A DNA stretch of 64,000 nt, taken from positions 58,328,383 to 58,392,382 of the forward strand of contig JAPTYO010000007.1 of the NCBI GenBank assembly GCA_036873135.1. Direction: 5' to 3'. A program made the translations under genes and the position numbers. Within the stretch, counting starts at the first letter, position 1, and every line of letters begins with the position of its first letter. The notes below the pieces were generated by a model. That model did no database searches, had not been told where the DNA came from, and saw only the letters and a program-made list of their open reading frames with translations. Shown here piece after piece: positions 43,764-54,119 of this stretch. This DNA is from Clarkia xantiana subsp. parviflora. Its lineage: Eukaryota; Streptophyta; Magnoliopsida; Myrtales; Onagraceae.

Positions 43764-44827
43764 CTATTCCTTCATCTTCGCAATATGCTTAATAGCAAAG
43801 TCTGACAAATCACCAAGTCGAGAGAAAGGAAAGTCAGGAGCAATCATGTGAATACGCTCGAGAATCTCCTTCAAGGAAATACGTTTCGCCACAGAGCAGC
43901 GAACGTCGATAGCAGCCTGATAAGCGGAGGAGGCCTTATACTCAGCGATGGCACACTCCTTCGCCTCCATACGAAACATTTCCTCCAGAGAGCCTAACTC
44001 AGCAGCCCGGAGTGCCTCATCACGATAAGACCTTTGTCTCAAGGCCTCAACCTCTTCATTGAGAAGAGCAATGCGACCCTCCAAGTCTCGACACCGCAAA
44101 TCGGTGATGCGACTATGCTCCAGACAGCTAATAAGCCTGGAGTTAAGGGAGACACAAATGTCCTCGTACACCTTCCTCTCCTCAGCAAGGTCAATAGCAA
44201 GGGTGGACAAATTAACAAGGTCGGCCATACCCTGCAACAAAAACAAAAGATGAGACAGATAACGCACGGAAAAGAAGTATGCTAAAGGATAACGCGGTTA
44301 ACAAATTTACAGAAGCATAGCGAGCCAACACATCCCGAGCCAATTCATAAGCTGCTTCCGACCCTTTAGACAGGGACACACGATCGGCAGGAGGAACAGC
44401 AGACTGCAGAACACGAACTCCAACCTCAGGAGTTTGCAAAGAAGATTGATTGTCAAAACGAGCCCCACGCCCATAATAAGGCGCCCACTCAGACCCGACA
44501 ATTCCATCAACAGGTGGACGAGACAGCTCCTTCCGACTCAGACGCGGAAGACGAAGTCTACCTATAACAAAGCACAGAGTAAATACCAATGTACACTAAG
44601 AAAACTCAGATGCTCAATGACTCACCAAACAAGGAGGAAGGAAAAGATGGCTCCCAGACCTTCGATTGGGGGGAATCAATATAGAAAGAAGATGGCACCC
44701 TAACATCACCACCCTTACCTCCAGTTAGAGGACACCTCCCCGCACCATAGAAAACCGATCTTTTTGCAATCGAAGATCCGGTCCCAGAATTAACCACTCC
44801 CACACGTACTGGCCTCTTACTCCTCAT
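43764..44827 (-). CDS. Intact spliced antisense accessory gene of element E
   Basis: Antisense to pol, in the 3' internal region. Exons 44827-44626, 44561-44311 and 44231-43764, introns 64 and 79 bp with GTGAGT...TATAG and GTAAAT...TGCAG borders. Spliced length is 921 bp, 306 aa, with no stop. The start is the ATG at 44827 (MRSKRPVRVG). The N-terminus is basic and Gly/Ser-rich; the middle has TPEVGVRVLQSAVP (TPGVGVRVLQRCVP in C). Exon 3 encodes a long coiled coil (LEGRIALLNEEVEALRQRS) and ends with APDFPFSRLG (APGFPFDKLG in C). The intron before the coiled-coil exon sits at the same place as in C. The PF04195-like N-terminal domain of C is absent. Maize Grande elements carry an antisense accessory gene (gene23) in the same place; this is a similar case. 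Role unknown. Confidence 0.75.
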
Positions 44828-45937
44828 CAATCACCGGAAAGTTCTGCTGATCGGAAAAAACACAGGCCTAGCCCAAGGAAAACAGAAAGCGAACAGTGGA
44901 CAAGAGATACAAACTCATTCCCCTAAAATGATGGATACAAAGTCAAAAGACAAGAATAGAAAGACGACAAGAAAGACCCCACCGGCCAACAGGCAGAGGC
45001 AGGGGGCAGGGGGAGACAGTAATAACCCCCAGCATAAGGAGACCCCATCAGCCAATAGGCAGAGGCAGGGGGGCAGGGGGAGATAGTTGTAATCCCCAGC
45101 ATAGAGAGACCCCACCGGCCAACAAGCGGAAACATGAGGGCAAAAAGATGGAAAAATGACGAATCAAGCAGGACTATATTACCATGAAGACATACAAATC
45201 AAGAACGAGACAAGTAAGGAAACGATTGAAGGAGAAGCGGGATTAAGTCCCTCAAAGGCAATACCTACACAAAAAGAAAAAACACGTACCTCAATGCGAC
45301 GCGCGCCCCGAGAAGTAAGCCTGACCAGAAATCCCACCGTCAAAAAGAAAAGAAGAGAAAAGGACAACGAGAATGAGGTAATCACTTACCCTTTTATAGT
45401 ACAAAGGATTAGGGTTTTTTCAAGGTCGCCAAATCAACACCGTTGATTTTTAGAAAGGAAAATTTCAAGGGACAGATTCAAAAACTAGTTCCTATTAACC
45501 ACGGTTAAACTCACACTTACCATAGTTAACATCCCATAGGTTTATTTTCTAGTATCCCATACTTAGGAAAATTTTTGGCCAAAATTAAATTTTTCCTTAC
45601 TTAGATAGAATCCCGGCACGAATTTGAAGCGTAAGTTACTTAGTTGCATTTGTATTGCGCCCCTATGCGAGTGTGAATTTTTTAAGTATACGCCGGTAGC
45701 AAAGATAGATTTATTACTCCCACCTCAGACGGACGCGTGCTTAGGCACACGTCCGTGCTACTCTAACGTTTACAACTCCTCTATCTCATAAGGCAGGGGG
45801 CAGGGTCGGAGACACGCATCCATGGATAAGCAAACATTCAGATGAAAGGTAAAAACCCCGGTTTCAAATTGCGCGTATCATACCATCCTGAAATAGAGTC
45901 AATCAAGGGTTAAGCCATTGGTTGACTCGGGGGCATG
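44828..45937. other. Upstream region of the antisense gene in element E
   Basis: Holds a doubled unit of about 80 bp (44976-45120) with CACCGGCCAACAGGCAGAGG and GGCAGGGGG; it lies 150-300 bp before the antisense ATG and could be its promoter. The rest is noncoding up to the polypurine tract at 45922-45935. Confidence 0.5.
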
Positions 45938-46775
45938 TGATGGATATACGCCCAATTTGAACCCGTTGACTTCCGAACCGTTGTATTTTTATCATCCCAT
46001 TAACGATTGTAAATCGAAATTTCAACCCGGACACTTCGCGAGAACATCAACGGCTCGGACGAGGCCGAAGCGCTCGTCCGGCCAAGGTAAACTCACCTAG
46101 GTGAGGTTGGGTGGCCACACCCGACCTCCCCTAGGGGAGATCGGGTCAGCCGACCCGATCTCCCCTAGGGGAGATCGGGTGGACCAACCCGATCTCTCTT
46201 AGGAGAGATCGGGTCGGCCAACCCGATCTCTCCTAGGAGGGATGGGGTTGGCCAACCCCATCCTCCCTAGGAGGGGTTGGGTGCCCTCACCCAACCCCTA
46301 CCCTTGGGGGTCGGATTTCTCCTCCCCCCCAAGGGCCCCGGCACCATTTTTGGACTCCCACACTCGGTTCACTCCGCCTACCTTCTCCGTATCCTAAGGT
46401 CTTAATTATGCGCTTAAAGGTTAATTAACTGTGTTTTAGGGCTAACGATGTCATTAAGCCACCTTAATGACACCGTTGCCTATAAATACCCCACCTTCAC
46501 AATTCATTTGGACATCTTGGCAATTTGGATTATTTTGCTCTGACATCTCTCTAGTTTATCTCTCTAAAAACGATACTGACTTAGGCATCGGAGAGGGTTC
46601 ACCAGGCACCACCCCCCCTCTCTGTGTCTGGTACTGCCCCTTCTGCAGGAAGGAAGGAAGGAAGGAAGGACGCAAGACAAAGCAGGGCAACCCGAGAGTA
46701 TCAGATCATCCACATCTCCAGTGAGGAACGGGATTTGAGCCGATCATCCGTTGACCCAGATCTCGGAACCTAACA
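45938..46775 (+). repeat. 3' LTR of gypsy E
   Basis: 838 bp; TATAAATA box at 46481-46488. Same as the 5' LTR except for one extra palindromic unit (about 42 bp, near 46140-46185), a shorter C-run, one extra GGAA unit and very few substitutions. Confidence 0.95.
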
Positions 46776-49256
46776 GTCACCAACATCTGAACATAATGTC
46801 ACTCACGGAACGGGGATAGAAGACTTACTCATAGTAACTGCGGCAAGAAGACTAACTCTGAAAAGGAGACTGTGTAACTTGGAATCCTGAAAGTTACAAA
46901 CAACAAATCAATCAGTGTGCGAGCACTATGTATGTACACGCATGTCGACATGGATACATGATTACAAGGGCGAAATATTTTCTAAGTGTTTTGCTTAGGA
47001 TGACAGTCAACATATTACAAGCTGACAGCATGCTATTATGTATCAGCATATTACCAAGTGTTAGCATACAACAAGGTGTTGGCATACAACCTGCGTTTAC
47101 ATCAAGCATATGGATGCAACGTACATAGCCATGGATAGAGGAAAAATTCTAAGTGTGGGGGCAAGTGCGCACATACAAGCACATACATACATGTCGACAA
47201 GGATGCATGTCGACAAGTGAAGAATATTTTCTAAGTATTTCCATGTACATACATACATGTCGACAAGGATGCATGTCGACAAGTGAAGAATATTTTCTAA
47301 GTATTTCCATGTACATACATACATGTCGACAAGGATGCATGTCGACAAGTGAAGAATATTTTCTAAGTTTTTCCATGTACGTACATACATGTCGACAAGT
47401 GAATAATAATTTCTAAGTATTTCCATGTACGTACATACATGTCGACAAGGATGCATGTCGACAAGTGAAGAATATTTTCTAAGTATTTCCATGTACGTAC
47501 ATACATGTCAACAAGGATGCATGTCGACAAGTGAAGAATATTTTCTAAGTATTTCCATGAACGTACATACATGTCAACAAAGGGAGAATATTTTCTAAGT
47601 GTTTCCATGTACGCACATACATGTCGACAAGGGAAGAATATTTTCTAAGTGTTTCCATGTACGTACATACATGTCGACAATGGGAGAATGTTTTCTAAGT
47701 GTTTCCATGTACGTACATACATGTCAACAAGGATGGATTGCGTGCACCAAGTAGCTATTGTCAACGTCTACACAATACCTCCTAAGCATTCCTACGACGC
47801 TTATCGACAAAGCACATACGACGACATCTATGGTAACAAGCATTAGATATTGTTAAAATATTTTCTAAGTGTTTTAGCATGTTTGCAGACAATGAATGAC
47901 AATCTATATATGATGCTCAACGTACATCGCCTAAGCTACCATTACCAACATACAACCATTGATGGCCACGTACGTACAACTACCGATTATCAATATCGAG
48001 CATACTAAAACAACGGCTAAGGCATGGAACAACATGTCGGCAATGAACACTATGCATAAGGGAAGTATAACGATTCATTTGCACTTTTCTAAAATTTTCA
48101 GCACTTAGAAAAATTTTGGCCGATTTGGGGCTAAGTATTCTAATGCATTTTATCGAACACCTTGTATGCATGGTAAGATAATTAGGTACATGATGATTTC
48201 AAGACCAAATCAAGGCCAAACAAAGTCACGAAAGGTCCAGCCATGTACGAAATTGGACTCACCGACACGAAGCAAGTTCGAATTGCTACTCGCCCTCACC
48301 CGAAAACCCACGCGCCGCCGCTGCAACCTCACGCGCCGCCGCTGCAGTCTCACGCGCCGTCCCCCCTTTCCTCACGCGCCGTCTTGGTCCCTTCCTTGCC
48401 CGGATTCGATCTTGATCGATGTCAAATATGATGTGACTACTCCAAATTCACACCTCCATGAATCCCTTCTTCATCAAGAATGGAGAGCTTCTTGGGGATT
48501 TATCTATAAAGGATGTAAGATAATGAGTATTCTCTCTCCTAATTCTCATTAATAGTGCCTACACCATGTGCTAAGGACTAAACTAATATCTATTTTCGCA
48601 CAAGTCCTTAGTATCATCTATAAGCATACTTATATCTTTTATATGCTTGTTTTACATACATGCTCCCTAATGTTGCATAACGCGCTTCGTAGATCATTAT
48701 GCATTTTATCACTTTTATACGTACATGATGCTAACTCATGGTTGTTATGTGATTATTTTTATAATCTAAGTATGAATTGAGTGTTTGCATCATTTTCCGT
48801 GCTTACATCACACTACATGTTTGCATCATTTTCTATGTTTGCATCATGCTTCATGATTACGTACATGCTCTCCAATTTCATATTATTCTAAGTGTTTTTC
48901 TTATTGCATGATTACGTCATCCGTTTACTATGTCGTCATCTACATGTTGGCAACGTGTTATATGCTTATATCATGTACCATGATATTATCACGTTGTATA
49001 AATCTTTATATCACTCATTACATGATATTGCAAATATAATTGCATGTTGTTATACATATATTGTCCGCTACGCTAAACCTATAAACAGATTACGTACGTA
49101 CGGCGGAAAATTGAAGTTGGTCAAATTTATGATCCCAACACTCGAATTGACAAACATGACACCCTTGAGGCCAGTACCGAACCTAAATTGGACGAATACC
49201 TTATCTTAAAAAGAGTCAAGTATGAGTTTTGAACCGCTACTTGACTCGGGGGAAAG
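46776..49256 (+). other. Element C 3' internal region (after E)
   Basis: Contains the putative first exon of C's antisense gene on the minus strand (ATG at 46832, reading ATGAGTAAGTC, donor-like GTGAGT at 46806-46801), then the 66-bp array. 48280-48385 is a GC-rich stretch with four CTCACGCGCCG repeats. The rest is AT-rich and noncoding to the polypurine tract. The start exon cannot be joined in frame to the domain at 37555 with certainty. Confidence 0.55.
47170..47725. repeat. 66-bp tandem array with palindromes (element C)
   Basis: About eight to nine units, each with CATACATGTCGACAAGGATG, CATGTCGACAAG and AATATTTTCTAAGTATTTCC. Same unit, inverted, as NA1 8790-9096. Starts about 340 bp upstream of the antisense ATG at 46832. 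Confidence 0.93.
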
Positions 49257-49954
49257 TGTTAGATATCTGTCTAATTCGGGTTCGTATTTACATTTCGGGC
49301 CTCGCAAAATACTCCAAAACCCGTAAAAGAACTCTTCCGCGGACACCCAAGTCTAAAACGGTCCGGAATACGCGCAGTACCCGGACCGGAGGACTTCCGG
49401 ATTGCCCTAAGGCGATCTGGAGGCCTGGATCGCTAAAGCAATCCGGACCTCCGGATTGCTAGACAATCCGGGTAGGTCCGGATTACCGATGTTCTCCGCG
49501 CGCTCATCCCGATTATTTTGCCAAGTGCGAGAAGTCGGTGCACGCATAGTCCACCTTGATGACGGTATACGTTTTCCTTCATACCGACATCAAGCCGTTC
49601 AAAACTGGGCATGATCCTTAGGTTCCCTATAAATAGGGGCCTAGGTCTCCCATTTTAGAGCACTCCCTCATTTTTCTGGCATTGCGTGCTCTGACTTCTC
49701 TCTAAAAAGCTTTCTCTCTCTAGAAGATTTTGACTTGAGCGTCGGAGAGGGCCCAACCAGCATCCCCCCCTCTCCCACGCTGGTTACTGCCCCTTGTGCA
49801 GGATCCGGATTTCGAGAGGTCAAAGCCAAGAAGTTGAAGACGAAGTTCGAGGGTCGTGTTTCAGGGATCGCGGCGTACCCGTTCCCGTATACACATCCTG
49901 AGCCCGTTCGTGGAAAAGAAGCCCAAAGCTACCCAAGTGGAAGCAGACTTAACA
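49257..49954 (+). repeat. 3' LTR of gypsy C
   Basis: 698 bp, TGTTAGATATCTG...AGACTTAACA; TATAAATA at 49628-49635. Followed by the aatgc target duplication and the resumed gag of copia D. Confidence 0.93.
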
Positions 49955-52900
49955 AATGCCTCTGATGATCCCTCTTCTGATGGAAATATGATCTCCTTCA
50001 CCACATCTCAGTTTGAACGGTTTCTTCAGATCATGGAGCAAGGAGGAAGGACTGCAACCCCAGCAGGTGCTACCACTGCTGCCATGAACACCTCTGCCAC
50101 TGCTGGTATATCTTTATCCTCCTTTATTAATTGTTGTCAAAACAACTGGATTTTGGATACTGGTGCCACAAATCACATGACTAATAAAAGGGAATGGCTG
50201 CATGATTTTCAAAATCTTTCTGGTAACAAAGTCATTTTGCCAAATGGGAATTTCTCTGAAATTTTAGGCACAAGAACTATTTTCATTGACAAGACAAACA
50301 AGTTGAGCAATGTTCTTTATATCCCTAATTTTAAATACAACTTGTTATCTGTTGCAAAGTTTACTGCTGAACTGAACTGTTGTGCCATTTTCAACTCTTC
50401 ATGTGCTATTTTACAGGACCTCTCAAGTGGGAGGGTCTTAGCAAGTGGTAAGGCTGACCCAGGTTTATACTTTCTTCAAAATTCAGATGCTACTGAGTCA
50501 ACTCTTACTTCTATATTTTCCAATGATGCTGCCTTATAGCACAAACGTTTTGGCCATCCATCAGCAAAAACATTGCAACAGTTAGAGTCTGTCAACATTA
50601 GCAATAAAGATAAAATTGTTCTGAGTCAATGTCCTGTTTGTCCTAAAGCAAAAATTGTTAAAAAACCATTTCCCATTTCTACTTCTAGAGCCAAATCTTG
50701 CTTTGACTTAGTATATTGTGATGTGTGGGGTCCTTATGCTTGTGACACTTATGATGAAAAGAGATTTTTTTCTTAGAATGGTTGATGATCATTCTAGAAT
50801 CACTTGGGTTCATCTTATTCAATTCAAATCTGATATGGCAATTGTTATGAGAAACTTTGTTTCAATGATTGAAACTCAATTTGAAAAACGTGTTAAATGT
50901 TTTAGAACTGACAATAGTCGTAAGTTCTTCAATGATAATTTGACAAACTTTTTTTTACTAAAAAAGGTATCTTGCATTAAAGTTCCTGTTCTTACACTCC
51001 TCAGCAAAATGCTAGAGTTGAGAGAAAGCACAGACATTTGCTTGAGGTTGCACGTGCTTTAAAACTGCAAGGCTATATACCTGATTCTTTCTGGGGTGAA
51101 TGTGTTTTGACAGCTTGCTATTTGATAAATCTTCTCCCTAGCATTGTTCTTCAAGGAAAATCTCCTATGGAGGTTTTCATTGGGAAAACCCAAGATATTT
51201 CACACCTGCGTGTTTTTGGTTGTTTATGCTATGCAAAGAACTTGGTGGTGACTGATAAATTTGCTTCCAGATCTATTCCTTGTGTTTTTATGGGATATTC
51301 AAATTTACAAAAAGGATATGGGCTCTTTTGACTTAACCAAATGATTTTTTTTTTTGTAAACAGAGATGTTCAGTTTAGAGAAAATATATTTCCTTTTAAA
51401 AGGAAGCAAATAGATCAGATGCCCATCTTCTTTGAATATAGTGTTGTTGATGATTCCAATGATGTTGAAGTTGAGCCCCTGCATTCAACTGAGGATCTTG
51501 TCCCTACAGTTGATGCTGATGATCATCCTGATGAGGCTTCTGAGAGTGATGTAATGTCAAATGATGATCCTTCTGATAATGGTTCTGATGATAATGTTGA
51601 TGTTGTCCCTATTGATACAATTGTTCCTTTGCAAACCAGCAAATCTGGTAGAGTTGTAAGGCCACCTGTCTGGTCTTCAGATTATATTATGGGCAACCCT
51701 TCTATTCTATACCCTATTCAAATTATGTTCAGTACTCCCATTTATCTGCCCCTTTACAATGTTATCTAACTTCTTTTTCTAAACTAACTGAGCCTGCCGG
51801 TTTTAAGGAAACTGCACAGGATCCTGAATGGATCAAAGCAATAGCTGATGAAGTTACTGCTTTGGAACATAATGGAACCTGGCAGATTGTTTCCATTCCC
51901 CCTGGTAAGTTCCCTATTGGCTGTAAGTGGGTTTATCGATTGGAATACAATTCTGATGGGAGTTTGGAAAGGTATAAAGCTAGATTGGTTGCAAAGGGTT
52001 TTAAACAAAAGTATAGAGTTGATTACTTTGAAACTTTTTCCCTTGTTGTTAAAATGAACACAGTTCGTGTTATTTTATCCATTGCTGCTTTAAACTGTTG
52101 GCCCTTGTTCCAAATGGATGTGTATAATGCTTTTTTGCAAGGAGATTTGGATGAGGAAGTTTATATGACTTTACCTGAGGGATTTGGTAATCAAGGGGGG
52201 AAAAGTAACAAAGTTTGTAGATTACTCAAATCCCTATATGGCCTTAAGCAAGCCAGCAGACAGTGGAATCTAAAGTTGACTATTGCTCTTGTTCATGCTG
52301 GTTATATTCAGTCCAAATATGACTATTCTTTATTTAGCAAGCGTGACAATGATGAGATTGTTATTCTTTTGGTCTATGTTGATGATTTACTTATTTCAGG
52401 AAACAGTTCCAAGCTGATTTCTGAATTGAAATAGGTCCTTCAAACTAGTTTCAAAATGAAAGACTTGGGTGAGTTGAACTATTTCTTAGGAATTGAAGTG
52501 GCTAGGTGCATAGATGGTATTATCCTTTCACACAAAGGAAATATGCCCTTGAACTAATCACTTCAGTTGGTATGTCTGGTTGCCGTGTTGTTGATACTTC
52601 TAAAGAGTTGAATCTAAAGCTCACTAGCAAATCCTATGATGAGCATTTAAATTTAAAATCTGAGGATACACTTTTGGATGATCCCACATCTTACAGAAGA
52701 TTAATTGGCAAATTCTTATACCTAACTGTGACTAGACCTGATATTTCATTTGCTGTTAGATATTTGAGTGAATTTATGCAGAAACCAAAAAGATCACATT
52801 AGAATGCAGCTATGAGAGTCATCAGGTATTTGAAGCAGGAACCAGGTAAAGGTATTTTATTATCTTCTAAGTCTTCTGCTGAGTTAGTTGGTTACTGTGA

Positions 52901-53336
52901 TGCTGATTGGGGTAGATGTATTGAGAGTCGCAGATCTGTTTCTAGATATTGTGTTAAGATGGGTGATTCTCTTATTTCTTGGAAAGTAAAAAAACAAACA
53001 ATAGTTTCAACTAGTTCAACAGAAGCAGAATATAGAAGTTTAGGTTATTTGTTGAAAGAAGTGCTTTGGTTGAGAGGGTTAGTATCTGAGTTGGGTTTTT
53101 CTCAAACTGGTCCAACTAAGCTTTATTGTGATAATAAAGCTGCAATTCAGATAGCTAACATCCAGTTTTTAACGAATGACAAAGCATATTGAAATAGATT
53201 GTCATCTTGTGATAGATAAATTTTTGGAAGGTGTGGTTCAGCTGATTTGTTTACGTACAGGAAATCAATAGGATGATATATTTACAAAACCTTTAAGTGC
53301 TGAAAAACACAAGTTATTTGCTGATGGTCTTTGAGA
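49955..53336 (+). pseudogene. gag end and pol of copia D
   Basis: Continues the gag of D after the aatgc duplication. Protease WILDTGATNHM (about 50150-50182); pre-integrase domain ending ASGKADPGLYFLQ; integrase zinc region HKRFGHPS...CPVC preceded by a TAG at 50537; integrase core DVWGPY and, after a frameshift at about 50770, RTDNSRKFF and VERKHRH. RT runs 51780-52434 with IGCKWVYRLEYNSDG, QMDVYNAFLQGDLDEEVYM and LVYVDDLLISG, ending at a TAG (52432). RNase H follows in other frames (VGYCDADWG, STSSTEAEYRSL, LYCDNKAAIQIA). At least six stops or frameshifts: long dead. Confidence 0.92.
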
Positions 53337-53451
53337 AATGTGTTTAGGGATACAGAAGAAGTTTTGCTTGAAGAGGATTCAGGTTAATTGGTAGGAAGAT
53401 TTTGTTTGTTATGCTGCTGCTATTAAAGGAGAGTTCCAGCTTGAGGGGGAG

Positions 53452-53779
53452 TATTGAAGGCATGGCCCAAGCTGGTTGTTTGTTTGTTATTTGGGCTGTT
53501 TTGTTTAGTTTGTCTTTGTTTAGCCCATTTATTTGTTCAGCCCGTATTGTTTGGGTTTGATTTTTTTGGGTTTGCATTTGTTCCTTCAGATTATTTTTAG
53601 GGATGTAATCAAATATTGTATTTTCTATTTAGTCTAGGGTTGAGGGGGAGGTGAGACCAAGTGAGGAACTCTCACTGTATATCCCTTGAGTCTCTGTGCA
53701 AAACTCTTCTTTTTCCTCTTCGTTTCATACCCCTTTGCATTCTAGGGTTTCTTTTAGGGTTTATTTGCTAAGACTAAAA
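53452..53779 (+). repeat. 3' LTR of copia D
   Basis: 328 bp, TATTGAAGGCATGG...GCTAAGACTAAAA, preceded by polypurine tract TTGAGGGGGAG and followed by cttca. Confidence 0.87.
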
Positions 53780-53784
53780 CTTCA

Positions 53785-54110
53785 CGTGCATGCACCTATC
53801 CTTGTGGTGTCTACATATATTTATAACTAAGTTTAAAAATAAAATAAAAAAAGCTTTCTACACACGGTTCAACATTGGCCGACATTTCTTCTTCAATTAC
53901 TCTGAACATGTCATATTCTTTTAACATATACTTTTGATTATAGTTTCATGAAAAAGAGAGAGATTCTGATCCGCATGCGTGGACTAATAAATTATATATA
54001 TCATCAACTTTGTTTGAATAATAAATCAAAGATGGACTCGGTTTTTAAGAAAATGAAAAAAAAAAATTATGCCACTATTGGATTACATTCATTGATTCAG
54101 AAACAAAGAA
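53785..54110. other. Intergenic flank between copia D and LINE
   Basis: AT-rich sequence; before the insertions it was continuous with the MATE upstream flank. No feature seen. Confidence 0.5.
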
Positions 54111-54119
54111 AGGAAAATA

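Larger units (their letters stand above)
37556..46775 (+). mobile_element. Ty3/gypsy (Tat-lineage) element E, pol-only
   Basis: 9220 bp, flanked by a perfect gtcac duplication (37551-37555, 46776-46780). 5' LTR 37556-38359; primer site TTGGCGCCGTCTGCGGG from 38361; pol ORF 38412-42338; tandem repeats 42394-43380; antisense gene 44827-43764; short repeats near 44976-45120; polypurine tract TTGACTCGGGGGCA (45922-45935); 3' LTR 45938-46775. LTRs are almost identical apart from copy-number changes in repeats, so the insertion is recent. There is no gag: only 52 bp separate the LTR from the pol start codon. Confidence 0.95.
30298..49954 (+). mobile_element. Ty3/gypsy element C (gag-protease only), host of nested E
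   Basis: Flanked by aatgc (30293-30297 and 49955-49959), where it is inserted in the gag of copia D. 5' LTR 30298-30981, primer site from 30984 (TGGCGCCGTC), gag-protease 31034-33715, a second gag fragment to about 34130, an antisense gene on the minus strand, element E inserted at 37555/46776, a 66-bp tandem array, polypurine tract GACTCGGGGGAAAG (49243-49256), and 3' LTR 49257-49954. Own length is about 10.4 kb without E. No RT, RNase H or integrase. Fits a TR-GAG type dependent element. Confidence 0.92.
28795..53779 (+). mobile_element. Ty1/copia element D (short LTRs), host of nested C and E
   Basis: Flanked by a perfect 5-bp duplication cttca (28790-28794, 53780-53784). 5' LTR 28795-28996; primer site TGGTATCGGAGC at 28997-29008, one change from the initiator-Met type; gag 29329-30297; then element C; then protease, integrase, RT and RNase H 49955-53336; polypurine tract TTGAGGGGGAG to 53451; 3' LTR 53452-53779. 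Own length is about 5.3 kb. Short LTRs and gene order fit Ale/Retrofit-like copia elements. Coding frames have many stops and frameshifts. Confidence 0.92.

Noticed and set aside
47097..47608. Open frames over the C tandem array
   Set aside because: Same reason: translation of the 66-bp repeat.
48166..48552. Arg-rich 128-codon open frame in element C
   Set aside because: Frame created by CTCACGCGCCG repeats; no domain and no matching frame in NA1.
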